Below are positions 46,298-57,181 of a stretch of 64,000 nt of DNA, piece after piece. The DNA is taken from assembly GCA_029298735.1 (NCBI GenBank), contig JANSLP010000003.1, positions 310,001 through 374,000 of the forward strand, in the 5' to 3' direction. The translations under genes were made by a program, and so were the position numbers. Below the pieces are notes generated by a model. It did not search any database. It was given only the letters and a program-made list of their open reading frames with translations, and was not told the origin of the DNA. Source of the stretch: Ophiostoma sp. CBS 140.51 (lineage: Eukaryota > Ascomycota > Sordariomycetes > Ophiostomatales > Ophiostomataceae). Every line of letters starts with the position of its first letter. Within the stretch, counting starts at the first letter, position 1.

Positions 46298-47702
46298 GGA
46301 ATTATGATGCTCGACAGTGATGCTCGACAGAAGCTGCGGAAGGGCCTGGCAGGAAGATGTTTCCAAGTGTCGGACATAACGAACACGGGCTCCCAGGATC
46401 AACCTGGCCACCTTTCTCGACCCTCTCGACCTTTCCGCCTTGTCCCTTGTTGTATCCTTCTGTCCAATAACACAATATCCTGCACCTTTCGACCTGTCGC
46501 ATCGCCTGGTACCAAGCAACATTTGGCCTTGCAGCTGGTACTACAGTACTCACCCCTGCCCCTGTCACTTGCACCTTAAGTGCCCCAAGAGCACCGTTTG
46601 TGTTCATCTCCTTCAAGATTCTCCAGCGCTTCTGCACGCATCGCTGCAAAACAGAAGCATCGGGGATGTGCAAGGTCGGAGAATAAAGGAATGACTACCC
46701 AGTTCCTCAATTTCCAGCTCCAATAAAACAAGGCAATACCCAGCAATTACCCAGCTGTTTCCTCAGCCAACACCAAAACGATGTACAACCGCCTCCCAAA
46801 CCAAACGTCTCGAGTTGCACATATTCTTTAGGCCAACGACCGGCCTCAGACACAACCGGAACTTCCTTTTTCTTCGTTCCATCTCTCGGTCTCTGCTTCC
46901 TATCTGCAGGCTCCCGGAGGGGTGTAAACGAAAAGAGTCATATGAGTACCTTTTTATGGCAATGCCATTGGAAGATGAGAACCTGCATCTCGTCTCATCC
47001 TTCTGACAACAGACAATCAGTGGCTAGGCGGACGAAAAGCCCGATATTTCGAAATCCGCAGAGCCATCTTGAGCCGTCGACATAGGTCTTCCAGGTGATG
47101 GCCCTTGCACTTGAACTTGTGATGGGCGCCCTGGGAGCAAACGAGTACGAGGTAATTACCTGCCATTTTGCTACTCTTTTTTTGTTAGTGTTTGCTGGCC
47201 CCACTGCGGCTTCGCCATTCTATGCGTCTCCAGTTGACGCCAACTTTCTTTTTCTTTGGCTTTTTTCTTCGTTTTATGCGATTTGATTTTTTCATTGAGC
47301 CCACTCTGCCTCCTCAATCGCAGTACGAGATGCACTCCCATTTTGTGATAATACTTCGTACTGCACAACACCACTTCAAGACATATGCTGGACATGGCAT
47401 ATCTGCAGCTGCACGGTCCATGCCTTCATTTATTCGACATCATTTACATAATACGCTCTGACGTCTTACTGTGGTCCATATTTGTTTTTCCATTTTCGCC
47501 ATAAGCCCTGTTTTCTTTCTCTTTCTGGCGCGGTCGGCTTGCCGGTCGACTTTTCCATTTGCCTCCGACCGTATTGGTAGTCTTGACTGGCTTTCGCCTC
47601 ATCTTCTCAAGTCTCTGCCCGTGATGCATCCGCTTTACACCTTTGTTTTCTCGCAACCGCACACTGTCATTTATTCGTGTCAATCCTGTTGTCGCACCTT
47701 CT
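46298..47702. other. Interval between the two MAT1-1-like fragments
   Basis: 1.4 kb. Contains short frames on both strands without clear motifs and an AT-rich part around 47150-47300. If the neighbours are MAT relics, this is the divergent promoter region. Confidence 0.45.
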
Positions 47703-48608
47703 ATGTTTGGCCTGACTGATAGCTGCCGCCAGGCTGAGGAGAATGAGCACGGCATACGGCAGATTGCATGTCTGCATGCAATTTCTCCAGACCCTTGCAA
47801 CAAAGTTTATGACTCCAGAGTCGCACACACATGGCTCACGCGGGTTTTTAAACCGTTTCTTGATGTGCTGGCAGAAGCAAGGCGCATCTTGAGAGGCATA
47901 GCCTCCGCGTCTCCTGCTCATGCCCAGGCCCCCTCATCAACCAAAAGAACAATTCCTTGTCGGATTGCTCTCAGTCTGCTTCTTGGTCATCTCCTCGACA
48001 AGGAACAAATACACCACGGCCAGCCATCGTAAGTGCTACAGGGATCACGACGGGAGCACGACAGGGGGGTTTGATGTAGGGCAGAGCACAGACAATATCC
48101 CCATTTGTTATCTGATGCCCTGCTTCTTGACTTCCTTCTCCATGAAGTGCAATAGGCTCGTTTCCAATCCCTCGAATGACTGATTAAACTGCGACTGGTA
48201 CTACACACATGGTCAACCACGATGTGTGCTCAGAATGCGACAACCAAGAACACACACTTTGAGCGGCTCACAGATGGTCATTTCATACCCGGTCTGATGG
48301 TGTTGTCGGAATGAACATCCAAGCTGTAGCTCGAGTCTCGGCCTTACCCCCGGTTCTCGTTGTTGCTCCCACGAGCGGCCACTTCTCCGACTACACGCGC
48401 CATTGGAGCTGGCGTGAAAAAGAAGCGAAGCGAATGTGCAACCCAACATGAACACACGTGCGTCTTCGACGCACCCAATAAACCCTCAATACTTTTCGAT
48501 CCACCCCACCAAAGTCCTAAGATTGATGACTGTCACCTATGAAGCCTTTCGCATTTCCTACAACCACACGCGGCTCACCTTGGGCTCATTGTTGTCTTCA
48601 ACTGTATG
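47703..48608 (+). pseudogene. MAT1-1-2: MAT1-1-2-like (PPF-domain) mating-type gene, apparently broken
   Basis: From ATG 47703 exon 1 (47703-48028) encodes MFGLTDSCRQAEENEHG and then the motif RVFKPFLDVLAEARRIL (about 47-63). After a good intron (48029-48091, GTAAGT...GCACAG) exon 2 (48092-48146) reads LLSDALLLDFLLHE. A possible intron 48147-48233 with a weak donor leads to 'HFERLTDGHFIPGLMVL' and a TGA at 48312. Further coding-like pieces follow in shifted frames: HFSDYTRHWSWREKEAKRM (TGA 48450), VFDAPNKPSILFDPPHQSP and YEAFRISYNHTRLTLGS. VFKPF-D-E-RR-L and DGH[YF]IP match what I recall of MAT1-1-2, a protein needed for sexual development. The frame changes suggest a pseudogene, but some could be unrecognised introns. 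Confidence 0.55.
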
Positions 48609-48675
48609 AAAATTAACGGCATATTCAGCTTCACGAAACAGATCCATCACCGACTTCTCCTAAGAATTTATCAAT

Positions 48676-49113
48676 ATGTGTGAAGTCATCTACGTACGTG
48701 CTCACTTCCCTCTTTCGTCGTGTGACAACGCCTTCTCAGTTTCTAACGTATGCTTTATTTATTTTTGCCTGCCATTAATTTCAGATTGGCTTCAACTGCG
48801 GCCACGAGAACTACATCTTCCACTCGTTTTGTGAAGATTTCATGAAGCATGGGAGGCGTTGTTTTTCCAGGCTGTGTGAAATAACAGAAGATGCCATCGT
48901 CAAGATCCAGTACAGGTATGTGGATGGGCTCATGGACCGCACAGGTTGCTGGCAATCTAACAGTTGTCTCTATTTACAGAAGCGCCGTCTGTGGTAGGTC
49001 AATACAACGAGAATGTACACAAAATATCGCAGAGTTTTACTGACTTTTTGATCATGATCACAGGTAATTGCAAAGCAAATCTTCTTGCACTCTGGCATGC
49101 AAAAAAGCAATGA
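48676..49113 (+). CDS. 70-residue cysteine-rich protein in four small exons
   Basis: Exons are 48676-48693, 48785-48915, 48980-48993 and 49064-49113. Exon 1 is six codons (MCEVIY) and exon 3 is a 14-nt micro-exon (R SAVC G). All three introns are canonical (GTACGT...TTTCAG, GTATGT...TTACAG, GTAGGT...TCACAG) with TCTAAC or ACTGAC branch sites, and phases 0, 2 and 1 agree. The product has IGFNCGHENYIFHSFCEDFM, RRCFSRLCE and a final VCGNCKANLLALW before its stop. The MC...Y..CGH...HS.C...C...VC.NC layout is that of a common, uncharacterised family of small fungal proteins with a likely zinc-binding fold. There is no signal peptide. It follows the MAT1-1-2-like relic by 70 bp. Confidence rests on exact phase agreement across three introns. 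Confidence 0.75.
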
Positions 49114-49167
49114 GAACTATGATCATGAACCAAGCGGCGAAGTAATAATGACTGCGACTATTCACAG

Positions 49168-49422
49168 ATGGTGGAAGGCAGTGAAATGAGTGACCAACAA
49201 GCAGCAAGTCACTCGCATGGCATTGGATGGGTAGTACAATTCTTTTCTAAAATCAACACCTTCATGCATCGGCTGCAAAAGTTCGACCAAGTGCCAACGA
49301 TAATCCAGCACACGCACCATATCCAATATCCAACATCTCACCGCCTACCGTTCGTCCAAGATTCTGCTTATTTGCATGCAACACTGTTTGCCGAATACAA
49401 CAGGACTCTGCTACAGGACTAG
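49168..49422 (+). CDS. Possible short coding exon of unknown gene
   Basis: An open frame of 84 codons (MVEGSEMSDQQAASHSHGIG...) directly follows a good acceptor (CTATTCACAG) at 49167, so it may be an internal exon instead of a start. It holds an amphipathic part 'FFSKINTFMHRLQKFDQVP' and ends at TAG 49420-49422. I see no partner exon with certainty and no family. Confidence 0.25.
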   Translation: MVEGSEMSDQQAASHSHGIGWVVQFFSKINTFMHRLQKFDQVPTIIQHTHHIQYPTSHRLPFVQDSAYLHATLFAEYNRTLLQD

Positions 49423-49628
49423 TCTCTTGCAGGAAACGAGGGGGCTTCTATCTTTGTTGGAACCTTTTCGTATCTTGGTACGGAGTCCGCATTACTCTTG
49501 AATCTTTGGCATTGTTGGGCACTTCTTGGAGATGGTGTTGTGGGTGATCTTGTCAACTTTTGAAGATCTTGGTTCACGGACACATCCAGCCGGATCTCTG
49601 AAATCGTTCGCATTTGGATGCCTTGGAT

Positions 49629-49985
49629 ATGCTATTTCCTTTCTTTTCGAGTACACAATGCGAGTCTGGTGTAATGTCGGATGTTCTCGACCCCCACGAC
49701 GACTCTCCGGACACTACCCTTGTTGTCACCACCATTGGGCATTTCGCAGGTCTTTCGTTTGACATCAACAAGACCATTCTCACGCAGCTTTTTATACTAC
49801 CCTACTCAAAGACCCCTGGACGTTCTCCAAGAGTCTTATATTTGAGTTGTCATGGGGCTATCCATGCGAGAGAAAAGTGAGTCTACCTTCTCCCATATCT
49901 CATTCACCATTTTACCCGTTTTTGGCCCATCCTGCACCTCATTCTCTTCCACAGAGATACAGTTACCACCCCACGCACACATTAA
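49629..49985 (+). CDS. Possible two-exon small gene of unknown function
   Basis: Exons 49629-49876 and 49955-49985, with a 78-nt intron (donor GTGAGT, acceptor TTCCACAG, phase 2), would give 92 residues, or 77 from the inner ATG at 49674. It includes SDVLDPHDDSPDTTLVVTTI and ends HAREKDTVTTPRTH. The good splice sites and continuous frame are the only support. It could be a fragment of a larger decayed gene in the MAT-like region. Confidence 0.3.
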
Positions 49986-52900
49986 CTAATGACTTTTCAT
50001 GAATTGTGGGGGAACACAACATCCAACTAACTTCTTAGGTACTCCTTGCCAGACAGGGATTCGAATCCCATGAAGTAGAGAAAAGAAAGACGGCAAAATG
50101 GCTGTTTGCTCTTGGCAACGGGGGCTTCTCATCAGCAAATGGGCACCTCTCTTGTCACACGGCAAAGTCGGTTCCGGCGGCCAGTCGCGGTTCTGCCGAG
50201 AGGGACCGTACAAGGAACATCTCCGTCGCATAATGGCCCTGTCTCGTCACAATTGTGGCGTTCAGTTGCTGATTCGCCTGATGCACGTAGCCGGAAGGCT
50301 GTGCGGTATATCATAGGTTTTCTCTCATCTTTTTCTCTGTCGAATGTACCACGCGTCGCGACGCCTGGGCATCCGTTCATTTTTCCCCTCTGCATCTTGT
50401 TCTTTTTTATGTTTTTTACCCACCTGTTTATTACCCTCCCCCTTTTTTACCTCGTGTCATTTTTAACGCCATCGTCTACTTCACTGCAAGTCCCCCACAA
50501 CTACCACGGGTAGCCACATTGCATTGGCCCTTTTCGTCTTTTCGTGTTGCGATGCCACACCGCCTTACACCATGGCTTCGACAACATGCATCGTGGCCTG
50601 CCCATCTTTCACATCCCAGTCCCCCCTCACTTTCCAAATTGCCAGCACATGACAGCACCACCTCTTGGCTGGAAATGTCGGCTGACAACCCATTGGCTTA
50701 CCGTTTGCTCTTTTCTCGCTTCCGATGCGACCAGTTGTTTCGACGAGAAAATAAGAAAACCGATAACAGACTTGTCATATTTTGGCCGTTTGCTGTTTGT
50801 ATCTTACCTTGCTATTCCCAGTCCTATGTCATCTTATCGTTCATTAAATCCCGAGCACAGAACACATTCGGAGCCCCCGTATTTCTGTTTGTTTGCTTCA
50901 TTCCAAGGTACGTGGCTCAAAATTCCTATTTTTGTTCATATCATCAGCCATTTCTATCAAGAAATCGAACAATGGTCGTTCGTTGCGCTGACTTTTTTTA
51001 CTCTAGTGCATATATTTATTCAGCTTTTGTCCAACCCCAACCTCTCAAGGGGCGTTCCCAAAAGGAAAGAAAGTGAGTGGACTGCCTTTTGTTGCAACGC
51101 AAGCAGACGTTAGCCATGTCCCCTTCACCGACTCAATTTGCGTCAGCGTTTCACAACACAGCACACATACAAAGTAGATTGCTCAACCGCTACCATCACA
51201 GCAAAAAAAGAAAAGTCTACGAAGTACGACTAGGAAGATGAGATGTTCAAGTCCATCCGAGACACTATGGCGGCCGGTCTTTTCCCCATGTCCATCGCGC
51301 GGGACCATGATGTAGTAGGCCCAAAACGGCAGTTCTGTTTTGAGAACACGCATTTTTTACATTCTCAGCCATCCTCATAGAAGCCGCCGGCGTCACCTCG
51401 CGACTTTTGGGCCCCCACACTCGTTTACGGCACAAACACAAACACATGCTTGTACACCAACGGCCACGCCAGTTCGAAACCGCCTCATATTTCTCGTTTC
51501 TCTTTTATGGCCGTTCGTCTGTCTGTCAATTTTTCACTTTTCTCTTTTCGTTTGCATGTTCCATAATATCCCCGAGAGGCGTCCCGGCCATTTGTGACTT
51601 GGGGGCGAAGCGGCCTCTCCTACCGGCTCTTCCACCCACCTTCTTTCTTCGTCTCGTGTCGTCTTTTCTTTTTATGAGAACTTCTCACAGTTTCTGCAAA
51701 GCGCAGAAAGGGGTGGGTAGGACAGCATTGTCGTATTCCAACCTTTTGCCGTACGCTGTGTATCCTACATCTGCATGTCTTCCTCCGTCTCCTTCTCTGC
51801 CTCCCTGTTCTTTGCTGAACCCCCATTATTATTCCCCGTCTTGTCACTCCTTTCCACATCCCACAGGCATCAGCTGTCAGTTGAGTTGGAACAGTTGTAT
51901 CCTTGTGCTCATGACGACAAGTGTACTCATATGTCTTACAGGGGGAGGGGACTCTGGGATTTCCCGGAATGGTCATCCCAGCCATGAAGGAACGAGTGCG
52001 GCCGAAAGGCAGGAAAACGTATCGTGTTTCTGTCAGTTATCAGATTTCACATTCTTTTCCATCTCAGCCTCATACTTTGCATCGTGAGTGTTTGAATTTA
52101 TTTCCCGCTTCCGCTCATTCCGTCAATATTTCATACTTTTCTCCTTGGAAGCTTGTTCACTACCCTTGTCTCTTTACCATCTCTGCCTACCACAGGTTAC
52201 TAGGTTCCTTTACCGGCCCAGGATGCAGATTCCCTTTCTCGACTTGGGCTCTGTTTATCTTTTGATACCTACCATATTCTTCCTCTTCGGGCCCCTTTAT
52301 TTTTGCCAGTTTGAATGACTCGCCCCGCCAATAGTTCTTGTGTCACCTCGCATCTATGCGGCTTCCCATGACCATCTTCACCGATTCCCCCACATCGAGC
52401 GGCTTTTTTCTGGTTCCTGTATTTGTCGGTGTCCCTCCTGTCTCTTCGTTTCCTCGTGAACTCCGCCTTTCCCCCATATCCCTGTTCCTTCGACTTTCGA
52501 TGTGCTTCTGTTGGTAACAGGTAGATTTCGGTCTGCCTGAGGACTTGGAGGACTGTCGGCTAGCTCCCCTACTTTTCTCGATGGCGCGAGGAAGAAGCTG
52601 AGGCCGGGGAGCATGGAATGTCTTGGTCCTGCGCGGTTCATCATCCGCTCACTCGCAAGTTTGCTGCTTCATCCCTGCTGCCTGGACTTCTGCTAATGGA
52701 CACGGGCATATCGTCTGTGTTTCCTGGTGCGTTTGTCTCTGCATGTGTTTGCCGGAGTTTGTCCGTATTTGCCATTTGCCAGCATTTGATCTCTTTTGCA
52801 TTCGTTTCTATCACTTTTCGTTTACACGCGCCCGCTCTGCAGCATCCATCAAGCATCTGCACCGATGACAGTTTTTGTCATTCTTCCCCTTTTGGATAGG

Positions 52901-53755
52901 AACTTGCTTCCGTCCTTCTTCGCGGCCGGACATTTTCCATGCTTGCTTCCGCCTTGCTTTTGTCATTACTCTACACGATAATCTTGCCGCCGTTTGTCTT
53001 TTGCCTCACGTACGCGCATTCGTCTTCTACGTCGGCTGGTCGGTTACCTTCCCATCATATTTTGGATCTCCATCATATATAAATATACCCAACTTCATAC
53101 TCTTACGGATACCGTCAAAAGCCTGAAGGGCTATTTTGCTGCCTTATTTCCTCGGCCTTTTCGATCCAAGATCTCTGCCTCTCTTCTATCATCTAATCCA
53201 CATCCCCAACTTGTCGTTTGTTTGAACTTTTTCTGTCATTGATTTCATTTAAACATATTCACGTCTGCATTTACATAAACAACAAGCAATAAAAAGAAAA
53301 ACCTTTTTATCACCTTGTCCCCTTTTCTGGTGCGGCCATTTCTCTCTGCATTTTTTTTTCTTCGTTTTTCATTTCTCTTGTGTTGTGTTTTGTTTTCTGT
53401 TGCATTATCCATCCTGCCTGTTGTTGTACTTCACATTTTGTACACTTTTCCTCAACATCCACAAACACCAACAGATCTTCAACAAGACAAAAATACCCAA
53501 ACACAACAAGATCGCCCCTCCTTCCCTTGATATTCTCAAGAGCGCTCAACCCCGCCTGGCACTCTTCCTCATAATATCGTCAAATTTTGATCAAAACTCC
53601 TGTACCACACAATTTACCAGGCCTTTTTCTTACCATCAACCGTTGGATAGCAAACCAACCAACGGGTACGTTGTGTTTTAGAGCTAACATTCAATGATAA
53701 GTTCATACGACATCAACTAACTACAATCGTTGCTTCAGACACTATTGGCGATAAA
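49986..53755. other. Long T/C-rich upstream region of the gene at 53756
   Basis: 3.8 kb. From about 50300 on, the plus strand is dominated by C and T, as in long fungal 5' leaders, with many short frames and no motifs. A clear leader intron lies at its end (53666-53738). Confidence 0.55.
53666..53738 (+). other. Intron in the 5' leader of the 53756 gene
   Basis: 73 nt with donor GTACGT, branch AACTAAC and acceptor GCTTCAG, ending 17 nt before the ATG at 53756. This places the transcript start further upstream. Confidence 0.6.
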
Positions 53756-56700
53756 ATGCCCAACATGGCATCACGAAACAATCGCCAGGCATATTTTGAC
53801 GACTTGATGCCTCGGGACTGCGAGGAGCCTGGTGACGATATGGTCTTTCCAATCGACCATGACGATGGGTCAACTCATGGTCACCATGACGAATACGACG
53901 ACAACGACGACGACGACGGTACCGACATGGTCTTCGAGATGGACGACCCCGGTTATGATGAGCCTCACTCTGATGTCAGCGGAGCCACACCTACTAGCTA
54001 CAACGTCTTCAATTTCCACAGTCGGTCCATGTCGCACTCGCTTTCGTCAGTTGGCGGTGGAATGCAGATACGGCCAACTCCAACTCCTATTCCGCCTCAT
54101 CAGACGCACAGTCGGTCGCGAAGCAGCCTTTCTACTGCATCAGCGTCGAGACCTACATCACATCGCCAGAGGCCGGCACTGCAAACATCGCAGATATTCC
54201 CCCTGTCTGCACCATCAGCTCGGCCTTTGGCCGTGTCCTTCTCTCCGTCGCAGTCAACTGGCCTTCATGTCACTGGCGGCCGCGACACATTCATGGGCTT
54301 CCAGCAGGATAACACTGATGGCGACCTCCGTTACTTTGACACGCCAGCCTTTGCTTCAGCCTCGGCACGCGCTCACGAACTGCAACAAGCCCAATACTAT
54401 GCCCTGCAGACGCAAGTTCAGAGCAGCCCAGGCCCAATGACGATTCCTTCATCTTCGTCATACTCGGCCTCACCTCGACTACAGCAACAACAAAACTTGC
54501 AACCACACCATGTTCCTGGCCAGCTCCATCCTCATCATCCACAGCACTCGCGATACTACCATGTCAACGAAGCAGAAATGCTTGCAAGACAGTCTCTCGA
54601 AAGTGCATCACACCCCTCAATACGTTCCACGACCACAACCCAGTTGCCATATGTGGGTCACGAGTCGCAGGCGTACTGGTCAACCAATATGGTCTTGTCG
54701 ACCACAGAATCAGTGGGAATCGACCCGGCTGAGCTGGTTAATCCTTGTTCCCTGTCGTCGTTGGCATCATGTCAGACGCCCGTGGCCGACCGATCGACAG
54801 CTGTCGCTGTGCAAAACCAGAAGGCCTGGAAAGAACAACAAGAGAAAGATAAACAGAATGACGAGACGCCGCAGGTGGAAGTCGATCACCAGAAGAGTCT
54901 TGAGCAACAGGTGGCCGAAATCCAACGCCAGCAGGAGCACCTTGTCAGCCAGCGCCGCAAGGCGCAACTACGGCATCTGGCGCAGACGAAGGAGGAAGAG
55001 AAGACCCGGCAAGAAAAGGACGAACGACTAAAGCTGGAGGTGGCGGCTCCCCAGCGAGACCCTCAAGAATCGTCCACATCCGTCTATCTGTACGAATCGT
55101 TCTTGGCTCTGCGTGCGTTGCTAGAAACGGAACAGCGTCGGCAACAGACTCAGCAAGCACTACCACCACCGACCGTTACTGGTCAGACATCACTTCAAGC
55201 GACACTTCAGCCGACGCTTCACGCCAGCATTCAGAAACGAGCAGCGGTCAGCCCGGCGCAGGAGAATGCCAATGCAGGGGGCCATGGTCACAGTCATCGC
55301 ACCCCCAGATCGTCACGGAGCATCCCTCCTCGCTCTGCCCATCCGTCGACCTCACCATTTGTGCCGCCACCGCCCAACAATCTTCCTCTTCCATCCTTAC
55401 CACACAACTTTCCGCATCCGCCACGCCGGCCACCCGTTGCTCGGCCACTCCAGACTCCGTCGTCGTCGTCTTCGTTTACGCCCTCGCCACTGGCCGCTCC
55501 ATTTGTGCCTTCCACAACAACCTCCGATGCGCAGCCCAACCAGCCCGTCATTGCCCACGGCAGCAAACCATACCGTGGCGGCTACGTCCCTGTCGCGGAT
55601 CAGACTCAAAACCAGAACCAGAACGAGCTCTACTACCAATACCAGCACTACACGTACCAGCCTTCAGTACCAATGGCACCACAACCAGTACAGCCTCAGA
55701 CACAACATGCCCACGACGCATCCAGCTCTTCTGTCCGAGATACAAACGTCAGTGCCGTCCAACCAGATCAGTCCGAACTGCCTGAGCAATCTGAACCACC
55801 AGCACCGCCTTCAGTCTCCTCCCCACTGATTGTGCGTCGACAGCTGACGGCTGCATCATCCCATCGCACAGCAATGTACACTCCATACGCACCATACAGC
55901 CGCCAAGATCGAGTACACACCAGCCCGAACGGCAATCAACGTATCATGCATGCACCGCGCAACCCTCGGGCCTTGCGAGCAGTGCGTGCTATCCGGCCGA
56001 GTGTCGGAAATCGAGGAGCCCCGTCTTCAAAGAACCCAGTTGTTGACCAAGGCCAAGAGCGCGAAGATGGACAACATGGCGAGAGCAACCAAGAAAGGTC
56101 ACCGCCATCTCACGGAGCTCCCTCTCCTAGAACACCATCATCCACCACATCCACCACATCGACATCTACTATACTGACACCACCCACATCTGCTGCATCA
56201 TCCATGCCATCTTCAAATGCAGGAGGACAGACGACGGCAGCACAAGCGCAGAGCTCTTGGTCGATCACGGCAACAACACAATCGTCTAGAGCGTCAGATG
56301 GAGATGAAACTTTTCACACTGCATCTGCCTCGCCTGGCCAGATCTCGATTACAAACAGTTCGCTCTTTCTGAAGCCTGCACCCTCTTTCACTCTATTCCC
56401 TACGATACATCACCGCATTCCTGACGCACGATCACGCGAACGACGCCGACTGGCTGACAAGAAAGCCTTGGCCATGACACCAATCATCATGCTGCCGATG
56501 CGCAAGGAGCTTTTGGCAGGCCACTGGCATGACCATCCATCAACCGCAACAACGATGGATCCTGAGGCGGTGGATGATTCGGCATATGTGCTCACCGCGA
56601 ACTCACACTCAGAGTCATTCTCACGCCAGGCAGAAGAACATACGAGAGGCGGCGGTGATGCTCCGCAAGAGGTGTTGGCTGTAGACACGACAGTCGCGCA

Positions 56701-57181
56701 TTTCGAGCCTCACATGCAGCCGCGGCCAACACACACAAGCGACGCTGCCACCGCTGCTTCTGTCATTACTGTCCCGCTAGCCACGTTGGACGAACAGCCC
56801 TTCACTTCCGGACAGGCCATCCTTCTACGAATGCCTCCCACGTTCTGGGTTTCCCTGTTTCATCTCGCGGCCCACCAGGCGTACGTCCATCACTGTCGGC
56901 TGGTGGCCCAGGTTGTAGCACACATGCACCTGTGGAAGATGAGGTCGGTGCCGCCTCCATTGTCCACGGGCGCATCAGCTTCAACGGCATGGACTCCTCC
57001 CTGGCGCTGGACATGGATGTGCTTGTGCCGTCGCCGCCACGTTGTTCTCCTCCGTCTTCCCCGGTTCATGGGTGGTCCGCAATGGTGTGACTGGTGTGGT
57101 GATGTTGAGCCGGAACGGCGGGAAGGTGAGGGTGATGATGATGGTGATGATGATGTCGACAGTGGTGGTGATGATTCCTGA
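53756..57181 (+). CDS. Large disordered Gln/Pro/Ser-rich protein; C-terminal frame doubtful
   Basis: 1141 residues in one open frame from ATG 53756 (MPNMASRNNRQAYFDDLMP). The first 80 residues are acidic, with Asp and His runs. A coiled coil lies near 350-440 (QQVAEIQRQQEHLVSQRRKA). The rest is mostly Pro/Ser/Thr/Gln-rich, with a conserved-looking block around 'HHRIPDARSRERRRLADKKA', then MTPIIMLPMRKELLAG. After about residue 1015 (DNA about 56800) the frame becomes Trp/Cys/His-rich. Another plus frame then becomes protein-like (EDEVGAASIVHGRISFNGMD, then SSLALDMDV) and ends at TGA 57088-57090. This suggests a one-base shift or missed intron near 56790-56850. I cannot name a family. The composition is that of a nuclear or regulatory scaffold. 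Confidence 0.65.
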   Translation: MPNMASRNNRQAYFDDLMPRDCEEPGDDMVFPIDHDDGSTHGHHDEYDDNDDDDGTDMVFEMDDPGYDEPHSDVSGATPTSYNVFNFHSRSMSHSLSSVGGGMQIRPTPTPIPPHQTHSRSRSSLSTASASRPTSHRQRPALQTSQIFPLSAPSARPLAVSFSPSQSTGLHVTGGRDTFMGFQQDNTDGDLRYFDTPAFASASARAHELQQAQYYALQTQVQSSPGPMTIPSSSSYSASPRLQQQQNLQPHHVPGQLHPHHPQHSRYYHVNEAEMLARQSLESASHPSIRSTTTTQLPYVGHESQAYWSTNMVLSTTESVGIDPAELVNPCSLSSLASCQTPVADRSTAVAVQNQKAWKEQQEKDKQNDETPQVEVDHQKSLEQQVAEIQRQQEHLVSQRRKAQLRHLAQTKEEEKTRQEKDERLKLEVAAPQRDPQESSTSVYLYESFLALRALLETEQRRQQTQQALPPPTVTGQTSLQATLQPTLHASIQKRAAVSPAQENANAGGHGHSHRTPRSSRSIPPRSAHPSTSPFVPPPPNNLPLPSLPHNFPHPPRRPPVARPLQTPSSSSSFTPSPLAAPFVPSTTTSDAQPNQPVIAHGSKPYRGGYVPVADQTQNQNQNELYYQYQHYTYQPSVPMAPQPVQPQTQHAHDASSSSVRDTNVSAVQPDQSELPEQSEPPAPPSVSSPLIVRRQLTAASSHRTAMYTPYAPYSRQDRVHTSPNGNQRIMHAPRNPRALRAVRAIRPSVGNRGAPSSKNPVVDQGQEREDGQHGESNQERSPPSHGAPSPRTPSSTTSTTSTSTILTPPTSAASSMPSSNAGGQTTAAQAQSSWSITATTQSSRASDGDETFHTASASPGQISITNSSLFLKPAPSFTLFPTIHHRIPDARSRERRRLADKKALAMTPIIMLPMRKELLAGHWHDHPSTATTMDPEAVDDSAYVLTANSHSESFSRQAEEHTRGGGDAPQEVLAVDTTVAHFEPHMQPRPTHTSDAATAASVITVPLATLDEQPFTSGQAILLRMPPTFWVSLFHLAAHQAYVHHCRLVAQVVAHMHLWKMRSVPPPLSTGASASTAWTPPWRWTWMCLCRRRHVVLLRLPRFMGGPQWCDWCGDVEPERREGEGDDDGDDDVDSGGDDS

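Noticed and set aside
50045..50075. GGGATTCGAATCCC, resembling a tRNA B box
   Set aside because: It is a simple palindrome. The T-stem does not pair around a TTCGAAT loop and no A box or acceptor stem was found on either strand.
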